From Rhizobium sp. Q54 (GTDB taxonomy: Bacteria; Pseudomonadota; Alphaproteobacteria; SMXS01): a DNA stretch of 10,650 bases. Made by a program: the position numbers and the translations under genes. The DNA is taken from contig CAMBYA010000056.1 in NCBI GenBank assembly GCA_945872035.1, forward strand, positions 1 to 10,650, given 5' to 3'. Positions 1-7,373 of this stretch are shown in pieces. Below the pieces are notes generated by a model. It was not told the origin of the DNA. It did not search any database and saw nothing but the letters and a program-made list of their open reading frames with translations. The stretch's first letter is position 1; each line of letters opens with the position of its first letter.

Positions 1-968
1 GTGGGCGCCAGCAGCGCCGCCTGCGCGCCGTCCTCGACCGCCGTGAGCATGGCATGCAGCGCGACGACGGTCTTGCCGCTGCCCACGTCGCCCTGCAGCA
101 GGCGCAGCATGCGGTCCGGCGACGCCATGTCGGCGAGGATCTCGCCGATCGCCGTCTTCTGCGCGCCGGTCAGCTCATAGGGCAGAAGCGTGGCCAGCTT
201 CGCACGCAGGTCGCCATTTCCTCTCAGCGGCCGGCCCTTCGCACGGCGCATGCGGGTGCGCACGAGCGCCAGCGCTAGCTGGTTGGCGAGCAACTCGTCA
301 TAGGCGAGCCGCTGGCGGGCGCTGGTGTTAGGATCGAGGTCGGACGTCGCTTCCGGGCTGTGCGCGGTCCTGAGCGCATCAGCCCAGGCCGCCCAGCCGC
401 CGCGCGACAGCGTCGCCCTGTCGAGCCATTCTGGCAATGCCGGCAAGGTCAGCAGCCCGGACCGGATCGCCTTGGTGAGGATCTTGGGGGACAGGCCCGC
501 AGTCAGCGGATAGACCGGCTCGACGATCTGGATGGCGGCCTTTTCCTCGGGGCTGACGATGTAGTCCGGATGGTTCATCTGCCGCCCGCCGTTGAACTCC
601 TCGACGGTGCCGCTGATGACGCGTGTGGCGCCTTCGGGCAGAAGCCTGCGCAGATAGTCGTCGCGGGCGCTGAAGAACACGAGCGCGATGAACCCGGTCT
701 CGTCGCTGCACAGGACGCGGTAAGGGCTGCGCGCATTGCCGGGTCGCTCGTGCCGGTCCACCTGCACGGTCAGGGTCACCACCTGCCCGATGGGCGCCTC
801 GGCCACCTTGGGCGAGAAGCGCCGGTCGATCAGGCCGGTGGGCAGGTGCCAGCACAGGTCGATGACCTTTTCGCCCGCCACCTTCTCCACCAGCTTGGCC
901 ATGCGCGGGCCCACGCCGGAGATCGACGTGACGGGTTTGAACAGGGGAAACAGGACCTCGGGACGCAC
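1..968 (-). CDS. recG: ATP-dependent DNA helicase RecG, N-terminal part (3' end beyond window)
   Basis: RecG is a superfamily 2 double-strand DNA translocase that regresses stalled replication forks and branch-migrates Holliday junctions. About 322 codons are visible of a protein usually near 690-700 residues. Seen: an N-terminal helical region with an SGVGPRMA segment, a wedge/OB-fold region (roughly residues 60-150, including CSDETGFIALVFF), an MNHPDYIVS segment, then LPYELTGAQ and the Walker A motif GDVGSGKT (about residues 293-300), shortly before the window edge. The helicase motifs after Walker A lie outside. I chose the GTG at 968: it gives (M)RPEVLFPLF, matching how alphaproteobacterial RecG proteins usually begin, and a GGAAGG ribosome-binding site sits five bases upstream. 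An in-frame ATG at 1007 would add 13 unconserved residues, and a TATAAT overlaps that ATG. The gene diverges from sdhE-mfd. Identity is secure; the start is a judgement. Confidence 0.93.
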   Translation of the reverse strand, partial: MRPEVLFPLFKPVTSISGVGPRMAKLVEKVAGEKVIDLCWHLPTGLIDRRFSPKVAEAPIGQVVTLTVQVDRHERPGNARSPYRVLCSDETGFIALVFFSARDDYLRRLLPEGATRVISGTVEEFNGGRQMNHPDYIVSPEEKAAIQIVEPVYPLTAGLSPKILTKAIRSGLLTLPALPEWLDRATLSRGGWAAWADALRTAHSPEATSDLDPNTSARQRLAYDELLANQLALALVRTRMRRAKGRPLRGNGDLRAKLATLLPYELTGAQKTAIGEILADMASPDRMLRLLQGDVGSGKTVVALHAMLTAVEDGAQAALLAP

Positions 969-973
969 GGCAG

Positions 974-979
974 CCTTCC
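974..979 (-). promoter_or_regulatory. Ribosome-binding site supporting the GTG start of recG
   Basis: On the minus strand GGAAGG is followed by five bases and then GTG at 968. The alternative ATG at 1007 has no comparable purine-rich element just upstream. This supports the shorter reading of recG. Confidence 0.5.
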
Positions 980-984
980 GGGTG

Positions 985-1013
985 CTGACAGACGGGTGCG
1001 GAGACATTATATC
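985..1013 (+). promoter_or_regulatory. Sigma70-like promoter for sdhE-mfd
   Basis: CTGACA at 985-990 matches the -35 consensus at five of six positions. After exactly 17 bases comes TATATC at 1008-1013, four of six for the -10. Transcription would start near 1020, leaving a short leader that contains the AAGGGAG ribosome-binding site of sdhE (ATG at 1039). The -35 and spacer lie at the 5' end of the recG region. Seen by motif only. Confidence 0.45.
1006..1011 (-). promoter_or_regulatory. Candidate -10 element for recG (TATAAT)
   Basis: The minus strand reads a perfect TATAAT, which would start transcription near 999-1000 and give a leader of about 30 bases before the GTG at 968. No convincing -35 is visible about 17 bases upstream, so support is the -10 alone. 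It overlaps the -10 of the opposing sdhE promoter. Confidence 0.3.
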
Positions 1014-1038
1014 GGGGGCCGCGAAGGGAGCGAGCCTC

Positions 1039-1314
1039 ATGACCGAGACCCTCGAGGTTACGCGCAAGAAATTGCGCTTCCGTGCCTGGCACCGTGGAAC
1101 CAAGGAAGCCGACCTGATGATGGGCCGGTTCGCCGACGCATATCTGCAGCACTTCGGCGCCGAGGAGCTGGACCAGTTCTCCGCGCTGCTCGAGGAGCAG
1201 GACCTGGACGTCTATGGCTGGGTGATCGGCCGTGATCCGGTTCCCGAGGAACACCGAACCAGGGTGATGGATTTACTGCAGGCATTCGATTTCACCGTCG
1301 AGGGACTTCGGTGA
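1039..1314 (+). CDS. sdhE: FAD assembly factor SdhE (succinate dehydrogenase assembly factor 2 family)
   Basis: Small protein of 91 residues, the usual size for the SdhE/Sdh5/YgfY family, which promotes covalent attachment of FAD to the SdhA subunit of succinate dehydrogenase in the cytoplasm. The family's RGxxE signature is present as RGTKE (residues 19-23), followed by the typical ADLMMGRFAD helix and an acidic FGAEELDQFSALLEEQDLDVYGWV segment split over two helices, ending in the DLLQAF region. The ATG at 1039 is preceded by AAGGGAG about eight bases upstream. A longer reading from 736 is open, but it would run through recG antisense and adds unrelated residues. Its stop overlaps the mfd start by four bases, so the two genes are very probably co-transcribed. 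No sdh structural genes are in view. Confidence 0.93.
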   Translation: MTETLEVTRKKLRFRAWHRGTKEADLMMGRFADAYLQHFGAEELDQFSALLEEQDLDVYGWVIGRDPVPEEHRTRVMDLLQAFDFTVEGLR

Positions 1315-4300
1315 ACCCACGCGTTCTCGAAATGGCGGGCCGCCTCACGCTGTGCGGCGTCCCGGAAGGCGCCGACGCCCTGATCATCGCCGAGGTGGCG
1401 CGCGCCCGCGCGGCTGAAGGCGCGCTGGGCGGCGTGCTGCATGTGGCCCGCGACGACGCGCGCCTGGCCGCGCTGGCCGACGCGCTGGAGTTCTTCGCAC
1501 CCGAGATCGAGATCGTCACCCTGCCCGCCTGGGACTGCCTGCCCTACGACCGCATATCGCCCAATCCGGTGCTGTGCGCCCGACGCATGGAGACGCTGTC
1601 GCTGCTGGCAGGTCCGACGGCGAAGGGACGCGTGATCCTGACCACCGTGAACGCCGCCAGCCAGCGCCTGCCGCCGCGCGACGTGCTGCGCCGGAACAGC
1701 CTCATCGCCCGGATCGGCGATACGGTGAAGAGCGACGACCTGGTGAAGTTCCTGACCGAGAACGGCTATGTCCGCTCCAGCACGGTCAGCGAGGCGGGCG
1801 AGTTCGCGGTGCGCGGCGGCCTGGTCGACATCTTCCCGGCCGGGGCCGAGGAACCGATCCGACTCGATTTCTTCGGCGACACGCTCGACGGCATAAGGCG
1901 CTTCGATCCACTGAACCAGCTGACCACCGGCAAGGACCAGCGCTTCCGGCTGGTGCCGGTGAGCGAGACGCCGCTCGATGAGGCCTCCATCGTTCGCTTT
2001 CGCGCCGGCTACCGCGAGATGTTCGGCGCCGTGACCGGCGGCGATCCGCTCTACGAGGCGGTCAGCGAAGCCAGGAAATACCAGGGCATGGAGCACTGGC
2101 TACCGCTGTTCTACGAGCATCTCGACACCGTGTTCGACTATCTGCCCGACGCCTTCGTCAGCCTCGATCATCTCGCGGACGAGTCGTTCACCTCGCGGCG
2201 TGAGATGGTCGACGATTACTACAAGGCGCGCAGCGAGCAGGCCCAGATGCGCGGCGAGACCCGCTACCACCCGCTGCCACCCAATCAACTCTACCTGACC
2301 GCCGGCGAATGGAACCAGCGGCTGGAGCGGCAGGACGCCCGGGCGTTCAGCGCCTACCAGCTGCCTGAATCGGCAAACGTCGTCGATTACGGCTCTCGCC
2401 GCGGCCGCGATTTCGCACCCGAGCGGAACCTGCGCGAGGTCAACGTCTATGACGCGCTGCGCCAGCACCTGATCGAGCTGGTGGACGAAGGCAAGCGGGT
2501 GCTGATCGCGTCCTATTCGGAAGGTTCGCGCGAGCGTCTCGGCCTGGTCATGGCCGACCACGGCATGACGGCCAGCAAGCGAATCGATCACTGGTCAGAA
2601 GTCGCCAGCCTGCCGAAGAATTTCGCCGGCCTCGCGGTGCTGCGGCTGGAGCACGGCTTCGAGACCGCCGACCTGGCGCTGGTCACCGAGCAGGACATCC
2701 TGGGCGACCGGCTGATCCGCAAGCCGAAGCGCTCGCGACGTGCCGAGAACTTCATCGCCGAGGCGTCGTCGCTCAACGAAGGCGACTACGTCGTGCATCT
2801 CGATCACGGCATCGGCCGATACGAGGGTCTCAAGACCATCGACGTGTCTGGTGCACCGCATGACTGCGTGATGATCGTCTATGCCGGCGGCGACAAGCTG
2901 TTCGTGCCGGTCGAGAACATCGACGTGCTGTCGCGCTACGGCTCCGAGGACGCCGTCGTCCAGCTCGACAGGCTCGGCGGCCAGGCCTGGCAGAGCCGCA
3001 AGGCGGCGCTGAAGCAGCGCCTGAAGGACATGGCCGACGAGCTGATGAAGGTGGCGGCGCTGCGCGAACTTCGCGTGGCCCCCAAGCTTCTGCCGCCGCA
3101 GGGCCTTTATGACGAGTTCTGCGCCCGTTTCCCCTACCAGGAAACCGACGACCAGCTCCGCGCCATCGACGACGTGGTCCACGACCTGGTCGACGGCAAG
3201 CCCATGGACCGCCTGATCTGCGGCGATGTGGGGTTCGGCAAGACCGAGGTGGCATTGCGGAGCGCCTTCATCGCCGCGCTGGAAGGCAAGCAGGTGGCGG
3301 TGATCGCACCGACCACGCTGCTGGTGCGCCAGCACTTCAAGTCGTTCACCGAACGCTTCGCAGGCCTGCCGGTGCGCATCGAGCAGCTGTCGCGGCTGGT
3401 CAGCGCCAAGGAAGCCAAGCTGGTGAAGGAAAACCTGACCAGCGGCCATGTCGACATCGTCGTCGGCACCCATGCGCTTCTGGGAAAAGGCATCAAGTTC
3501 AAGGACCTAGGGCTGCTTGTTATCGACGAGGAGCAGCATTTCGGCGTGCGCCACAAGGAGCGGCTGAAGGCCCTGCGCGAGGACGTGCACGTGCTGACGC
3601 TGACCGCCACGCCGATCCCGCGCACGCTGCAGCTGGCCATGAGCGGCCTGCGCGGCCTGAGCATCATCGCCACGCCGCCGGTCGACCGGCTGGCGGTGCG
3701 CACCTTCGTCATGCCCATGGATCCGCTGGCGGTACGCGAGGCGCTGCTGCGCGAGCATTACCGCGGCGGCCAGTCCTACTATGTCTGCCCGCGCATCGCG
3801 GACCTTGCCGAGATCGAGAAGTTCCTGAGGGAGGAAGTGCCGGAGGTGAAGTTCGCCGTGGCGCATGGCCAGATGGGAGGCGAGCAGCTCGAGGACGTGA
3901 TGAACGCGTTCTATGACAACCGCTTCGACGTATTGCTGTCCACGACCATCATCGAATCCGGCATCGACATCCCGACCGTCAACACCATGATCATCCACCG
4001 GGCCGACCAGTTCGGCCTGGCGCAGCTCTACCAGCTGCGCGGCCGCATCGGCCGGTCCAAGCTGCGCGCCTACGCGTACCTCACCGTGCCACCGGGCAAG
4101 ACCTTGACCAAGACCGCGGAAAAGCGCCTCAAGGTATTACAATCGCTGGATGAACTTGGCGCGGGCTTCACGCTCGCCAGCCATGATCTGGACATCCGCG
4201 GCGCCGGCAACCTGCTCGGCGAGGAACAGTCCGGCCACATCAAGGAAGTGGGCGTCGAGCTCTACCAGCACCTGCTTGAGGAAGCCGTCGCCCGCGCCCG

Positions 4301-4793
4301 CTCGGACCAGACCGGCGACGTGGTGTTCGACGAGGAATGGTCGGCGGCGGTCAACCTGGGCACCGCTGTGCTGATCCCGGAGACCTACGTGGCCGACCTG
4401 GGCATCCGCCTGGGCCTCTATCGCCGCATCGCCCAACTCAGGACACCGGAGGAGATCGAAAGCCTGGCGGGCGAGATGATCGACCGCTTCGGCAGCCTGC
4501 CCGCCGAAGTTGAAAGCCTGCTCAAGATCGTCTCCATCAAGCAGCTTTGCCAGCGGGCCGGCGTCGCCAAGCTGGACGCAGGGCCACGCGGCGCCACGGT
4601 CAGCTTCCACAACAAATCCTTCAGCAATCCCGGTGGGTTGGTGGAATTTCTTTCCAAACAATCCGGCACCGCCAAGCTGCGCCCGGACCACACGCTGGTG
4701 CTGATGCGCGACTGGGCAGACGACAAGAAGCGCGTCCGGGGAGCACTCGACCTGGTGAAAGCGCTGGCGGGGATTGCCGCGAAGGCGGCTTAA
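1311..4793 (+). CDS. mfd: Transcription-repair coupling factor Mfd
   Basis: Mfd is a large ATP-driven DNA translocase that pushes RNA polymerase off lesions and recruits UvrA to start nucleotide excision repair. The protein has 1160 residues, full length for the family. Seen in order: N-terminal UvrB-like region with LPAWDCLPYDRISPNP (about residue 70); the RNA polymerase-interacting, CarD-like domain starting near 485 (GDYVVHLDHGIGRYEG from 491); the RecG-like translocase with Walker A GDVGFGKT (638-645), DEEQ box (739-742), TATPIPRTL, STTIIESGID (from 877) and QLYQLRGRIGRS (from 905); the TRG-type segment SHDLDIRGAGNLLGEEQSGH; and the C-terminal UvrA-regulating domain. The GTG start overlaps the sdhE stop (GTGA) and has an AGGGA five bases upstream; an ATG seven codons later is possible. 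Transcription likely ends in the inverted repeat after its stop codon. No missing motif or frameshift seen. Confidence 0.98.
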   Translation: MNPRVLEMAGRLTLCGVPEGADALIIAEVARARAAEGALGGVLHVARDDARLAALADALEFFAPEIEIVTLPAWDCLPYDRISPNPVLCARRMETLSLLAGPTAKGRVILTTVNAASQRLPPRDVLRRNSLIARIGDTVKSDDLVKFLTENGYVRSSTVSEAGEFAVRGGLVDIFPAGAEEPIRLDFFGDTLDGIRRFDPLNQLTTGKDQRFRLVPVSETPLDEASIVRFRAGYREMFGAVTGGDPLYEAVSEARKYQGMEHWLPLFYEHLDTVFDYLPDAFVSLDHLADESFTSRREMVDDYYKARSEQAQMRGETRYHPLPPNQLYLTAGEWNQRLERQDARAFSAYQLPESANVVDYGSRRGRDFAPERNLREVNVYDALRQHLIELVDEGKRVLIASYSEGSRERLGLVMADHGMTASKRIDHWSEVASLPKNFAGLAVLRLEHGFETADLALVTEQDILGDRLIRKPKRSRRAENFIAEASSLNEGDYVVHLDHGIGRYEGLKTIDVSGAPHDCVMIVYAGGDKLFVPVENIDVLSRYGSEDAVVQLDRLGGQAWQSRKAALKQRLKDMADELMKVAALRELRVAPKLLPPQGLYDEFCARFPYQETDDQLRAIDDVVHDLVDGKPMDRLICGDVGFGKTEVALRSAFIAALEGKQVAVIAPTTLLVRQHFKSFTERFAGLPVRIEQLSRLVSAKEAKLVKENLTSGHVDIVVGTHALLGKGIKFKDLGLLVIDEEQHFGVRHKERLKALREDVHVLTLTATPIPRTLQLAMSGLRGLSIIATPPVDRLAVRTFVMPMDPLAVREALLREHYRGGQSYYVCPRIADLAEIEKFLREEVPEVKFAVAHGQMGGEQLEDVMNAFYDNRFDVLLSTTIIESGIDIPTVNTMIIHRADQFGLAQLYQLRGRIGRSKLRAYAYLTVPPGKTLTKTAEKRLKVLQSLDELGAGFTLASHDLDIRGAGNLLGEEQSGHIKEVGVELYQHLLEEAVARARSDQTGDVVFDEEWSAAVNLGTAVLIPETYVADLGIRLGLYRRIAQLRTPEEIESLAGEMIDRFGSLPAEVESLLKIVSIKQLCQRAGVAKLDAGPRGATVSFHNKSFSNPGGLVEFLSKQSGTAKLRPDHTLVLMRDWADDKKRVRGALDLVKALAGIAAKAA

Positions 4794-4918
4794 AATCCTC
4801 GTTCGTCACCCCGGCGAAGGCCGGGGCCCAGACTATGTAACCCAGACCAAGCGGTTCAGGATGACGCGTGAACAGTCAAGTCTGGGTCCCGGCCTTCGCC
4901 GGGATGACGAGTATTTTT
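4792..4918. terminator. Probable bidirectional terminator formed by the inverted repeat
   Basis: The repeat follows the mfd stop directly and ends just before the convergent GNAT gene stop at 4934. Its stem is flanked by AAAAT on the left and ATTTTT on the right, which also pair. An RNA from either strand would therefore fold into a long stem followed by a U-run (TATTTTT downstream of mfd; ATTTTA on the other strand). The long loop makes it less classical than a short hairpin. Confidence 0.45.
4798..4911. repeat. Long inverted repeat of alphaproteobacterial REP-like type
   Basis: Two arms of 31 bases, 4804-4834 and 4879-4909, are reverse complements at 29 of 31 positions, and the pairing extends outward into CTCG/CGAG. 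Each arm also holds its own small hairpin: CCCCGGC-GAAG-GCCGGGG on the left and CCCGGC-CTTC-GCCGGG on the right. The 44-base spacer carries shortened direct copies of arm pieces (CCCAGAC and GGATGACG), so the element looks composite. Read in one frame the arm gives VTPAKAGAQ, a well-known false peptide from such intergenic repeats in proteobacteria. It sits between two convergent genes, a usual place for such elements. Confidence 0.85.
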
Positions 4919-4933
4919 GGGTAGTTATCGAGC

Positions 4934-5428
4934 CTATAAAACCTTCTGCATGAAGATTAGTGTCAACCACCGGCCGAATTTCTGGCCTACTTCCGGCATC
5001 CGTGCGACCTCCACGAACCCGAGGGCCTGGTGAAGCGCGATGCTGGCGGCGTTCTCGTCCGCGATGCCGCCGACCAGCACGTGGACGCCGTTGCCCCGCG
5101 CGCGTTCGACCAGTTCGACCAGCAACATGCGCCCGATGCCGCTGCGGTGGAACGCCTCGTCCACATATACCGAGTGCTCCATTGTGTCGCGGTAGCCGGT
5201 GCGCGACCGGAACTCGCCGTAGGTCGCGTAACCGACCACCCGCTCCTCCCGGCGCGCAACCAACACAGGCCAGCCTTTCGCCCGCCTAAGTTCGAACCAG
5301 GCCGCCATCCACTCATCCGTGCACGGCTCGTCGTACCATGCCGCCGTGGTTGTCAGGATCGAATGGTTGAGGATGGCGGCGATGGCCTGCAGGTCATCAG
5401 CCACAGCGTCCTCGATCTTCACCTCCAC
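4934..5428 (-). CDS. GNAT-family N-acetyltransferase, phosphinothricin/amino-acid acetyltransferase-like
   Basis: Cytoplasmic acetyl-CoA-dependent N-acetyltransferase of 164 residues. The NHSILTTTAAWYDEP segment (21-35) is typical of the Pat/Bar and MnaT/YncA branch, whose members acetylate phosphinothricin-like compounds, methionine sulfoximine or other amino acids. The acetyl-CoA loop is HRSGIGR (94-100) after strand HSVYVD (85-90), and ENAASIALHQALGF (125-138) is the conserved C-terminal motif. The substrate cannot be read from the sequence. Start: a TTG at 5434 is open, but a GGGAGG lies directly against it and is well placed (seven bases) for the GTG at 5428, which I prefer. The gene converges on mfd across the inverted repeat and diverges from moaA. 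No neighbouring resistance or biosynthesis gene hints at its substrate. Confidence 0.88.
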   Translation of the reverse strand: MEVKIEDAVADDLQAIAAILNHSILTTTAAWYDEPCTDEWMAAWFELRRAKGWPVLVARREERVVGYATYGEFRSRTGYRDTMEHSVYVDEAFHRSGIGRMLLVELVERARGNGVHVLVGGIADENAASIALHQALGFVEVARMPEVGQKFGRWLTLIFMQKVL

Positions 5429-5435
5429 GCGCAAC

Positions 5436-5441
5436 CCTCCC
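5436..5441 (-). promoter_or_regulatory. Ribosome-binding site deciding the GNAT gene start
   Basis: GGGAGG on the minus strand is seven bases upstream of GTG at 5428, but only one base from the TTG at 5434, too close for initiation there. This favours the GTG. Confidence 0.55.
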
Positions 5442-5451
5442 GCCGAAAGCC

Positions 5452-5480
5452 CTTAAATCCTGCCGGTATCCTGCTATATA
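5452..5480 (+). promoter_or_regulatory. Weak candidate promoter of moaA
   Basis: In the roughly 80-base gap between the divergent GNAT gene and moaA, an AT-rich TATATA (5475-5480) lies 17 bases after CTTAAA (5452-5457). The -10 is fair and the -35 poor (three of six). TATATA is self-complementary and could also serve the GNAT gene. Treat as tentative. Confidence 0.25.
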
Positions 5481-5510
5481 AGGAACCTTGATGGGAACAG
5501 GGAACCAGCC

Positions 5511-6500
5511 GTGATCGACCCCTTCGGGCGGCACATCAGCTATCTCCGCGTGTCGGTGACGGACCGGTGCGACTTTCGCTGCGTCTACTGCATGGCCGAG
5601 GACATGACGTTCCTGCCCAAGTCGGACGTGCTGTCGCTGGAGGAGCTGGACCGGCTGTGCACCGCGTTCATCGGCAAGGGCGTGCGCAAGCTGCGGCTGA
5701 CCGGCGGCGAGCCGCTGGTGCGGCGCGACATCATGACCCTGATCCGCTCGCTGGGCCGGCATCTGCGCACCGGCGCGCTCGATGAGCTGACCCTCACCAC
5801 CAATGGCAGCCAGCTCGCGAAATATGCCGGCGACCTGGCCGAGGCCGGCGTCAAGCGGATCAACGTGTCGGTCGACACGCTGGACCCGGAGAAATTCACC
5901 CGCATCACCCGCTGGGGCAAGCTGGACCAGGTGCAGGAAGGGCTCCGTGCGGCGAAAGAAGCCGGGCTGCAGATCAAGATCAACACGGTGGCGCTGCGCG
6001 ACGTGAACGACGGCGAAGTGTTCGATCTGATCGGCTGGGCCGGCCAGGAAAGCTTCGACCTGACCTTCATCGAGACCATGCCGCTGGGCGAGGTGGACGT
6101 GGCCCGCGTCGACAACTACCTGCCGCTGTCGCTGGTCAAGGCCCAGATCGGCCGGCGCTACAGCATGCTGGACTCCACCCACAATACGGGCGGCCCGGCG
6201 CGCTACGTGACGCTTGCCGAGACCGGCCAGCGCGTCGGTTTCATCACGCCGCTCACCCACAATTTCTGCGAATCCTGCAATCGGGTGCGGGTGACCTGCA
6301 CCGGCATGCTCTACATGTGCCTGGGCCAGGAGGATTCGGCCGACCTGCGCGCCGCCCTGCGCGCCGATGCCGACAACACCGCCCTTAACGACGCCATCGA
6401 CGAGGCGATCGGACGGAAACCGAAAGGTCATGATTTCGTGATAGACCGGCGCCGCCAGACGCCGGCCGTATCACGCCATATGAGCGTGACGGGCGGCTAG
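5511..6500 (+). CDS. moaA: GTP 3',8-cyclase MoaA (molybdenum cofactor biosynthesis)
   Basis: Radical SAM enzyme that, with MoaC, converts GTP to cyclic pyranopterin monophosphate, the first step of molybdopterin synthesis; cytoplasmic and oxygen-sensitive. The protein has 329 residues, the normal length. The radical SAM cluster cysteines are C20, C24 and C27 (CDFRCVYC), followed by [13 protein letters not shown] (the GGEP motif). The second 4Fe-4S cluster, which binds GTP, is supplied by C253, C256 and C270 ([14 protein letters not shown]...MC). The chain ends in the expected Gly-Gly (SVTGG), needed in MoaA for activity. The GTG start has AGGGA seven bases upstream. nadK follows 25 bases after the stop, so the two are probably co-transcribed. 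No moaC, moaD or moaE is nearby, so the rest of the pathway must be elsewhere. Confidence 0.97.
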   Translation: MIDPFGRHISYLRVSVTDRCDFRCVYCMAEDMTFLPKSDVLSLEELDRLCTAFIGKGVRKLRLTGGEPLVRRDIMTLIRSLGRHLRTGALDELTLTTNGSQLAKYAGDLAEAGVKRINVSVDTLDPEKFTRITRWGKLDQVQEGLRAAKEAGLQIKINTVALRDVNDGEVFDLIGWAGQESFDLTFIETMPLGEVDVARVDNYLPLSLVKAQIGRRYSMLDSTHNTGGPARYVTLAETGQRVGFITPLTHNFCESCNRVRVTCTGMLYMCLGQEDSADLRAALRADADNTALNDAIDEAIGRKPKGHDFVIDRRRQTPAVSRHMSVTGG

Positions 6501-6525
6501 TTCCGTCCCGCCGTCCGAAAGTCCC

Positions 6526-7293
6526 ATGCCGCAACTCCGCATCGCGTTCGCCGCCAACCCCACGCCCAAGGCGCAGGCCATCCTGCAGTCGTTGGAGGCC
6601 CGCTACAGCAGCGTGAAGCTGCAGGACGCCGACGTCATCGTCGCTCTCGGCGGCGACGGCTTCATGCTCCGCACCCTGCACAGCGTGCTCAAGCACGGCC
6701 TGCCGGTCTACGGCATGAACGCAGGATCGCTGGGCTTCCTGATGAACGACTATGTCGAGGACGGCCTGCTGGAGCGGATCGAGGCGGCCGAGCTGGTAGA
6801 ACTGCATCCGCTGCGGATGCGGGCGCATGCCATCGACGGCACGTTCACCGAGGCGCTGGCCATCAACGAGGTCTCGCTGCTGCGCCAGACCTACCAGGCA
6901 GCCAAACTGGCCATCCACATCGACGGCAAGCCGCGCATGGCCGAGTTGGTGTGCGACGGCGTGCTGGTCGCCACGCCTGCCGGCAGCACCGCCTATAATC
7001 TTTCGGCCCATGGTCCCATCGTACCGATCGATTCCGATATCCTGTGCCTGACGCCGATCAGCGCCTTCCGCCCGCGCCGCTGGCGCGGCGCGCTGCTGCC
7101 GCATGACGCCCATGTGGAGTTCATCGTCGACGATCCTGGGGAACGGCCGGTCAGCGCCACCGCCGACAATCTCGAGGTGCGCGATGTGTCGCGGGTCGAG
7201 GTGCAGGAGGACCGGAACCTCACGCTGCGCCTGCTTTACGATCCCGGCCACAACCTCGCCGAGCGCATTCTGGCCGAGCAGTTCGAGGCGTAA
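6526..7293 (+). CDS. nadK: NAD kinase
   Basis: Phosphorylates NAD+ to NADP+ with ATP (or polyphosphate in some families), the only de novo source of NADP; cytoplasmic. The 255-residue length fits the short alphaproteobacterial form. Seen: the GGDG catalytic motif at 42-45 ([16 protein letters not shown]), [11 protein letters not shown], the NE pair at 114-115 (AINEVSLLR), and the [15 protein letters not shown] signature beginning at residue 153. The ATG at 6526 has only a weak upstream GAAAG, so translation may depend on moaA upstream. A separate promoter follows the gene, so the unit probably ends here, although no clear terminator is visible. Confidence 0.97.
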   Translation: MPQLRIAFAANPTPKAQAILQSLEARYSSVKLQDADVIVALGGDGFMLRTLHSVLKHGLPVYGMNAGSLGFLMNDYVEDGLLERIEAAELVELHPLRMRAHAIDGTFTEALAINEVSLLRQTYQAAKLAIHIDGKPRMAELVCDGVLVATPAGSTAYNLSAHGPIVPIDSDILCLTPISAFRPRRWRGALLPHDAHVEFIVDDPGERPVSATADNLEVRDVSRVEVQEDRNLTLRLLYDPGHNLAERILAEQFEA

Positions 7294-7299
7294 CGGCCT

Positions 7300-7328
7300 T
7301 TGCGATGTCGGTCGCCTGACCCTATATT
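7300..7328 (+). promoter_or_regulatory. Sigma70-like promoter of the MlaC-family gene
   Basis: TTGCGA (7300-7305, four of six for -35) is followed after exactly 17 bases by TATATT (7323-7328, five of six for -10). Transcription would start near 7335, about 39 bases before the TTG start codon. It begins only seven bases after the nadK stop. Confidence 0.5.
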
Positions 7329-7373
7329 CCGTGCGGCGACGCCACCGCCGCCCATGATCAGGAGACCACCCGG

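Noticed and set aside
360..1254. Two roughly 291-codon frames, one on each strand, across recG and sdhE
   Set aside because: Both are alternative-frame readings of recG and sdhE; the recG reading has Walker A and the sdhE reading has RGxxE, while these frames have no motif.
1212..2096. A 294-codon minus-strand frame opposite the start of mfd
   Set aside because: It is antisense to a conserved part of Mfd and has no domain I recognise.
4547..4840. Plus-strand frame ending in a VTPAKAGAQ peptide
   Set aside because: It is mfd out of frame running into the inverted repeat; the peptide is the usual false translation of that repeat.
5435..5510. Possible molybdenum-cofactor riboswitch before moaA
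   Set aside because: The gap is under 80 bases and shows none of the stable stems expected of that class, which is normally longer.
5397..6431. A 344-codon open frame on the minus strand opposite moaA
   Set aside because: It lies antisense to an unmistakable moaA, has a low-complexity composition rich in His, Gln, Ala, Gly and Val, and shows no recognizable motif. Long antisense frames are expected in GC-rich coding DNA.
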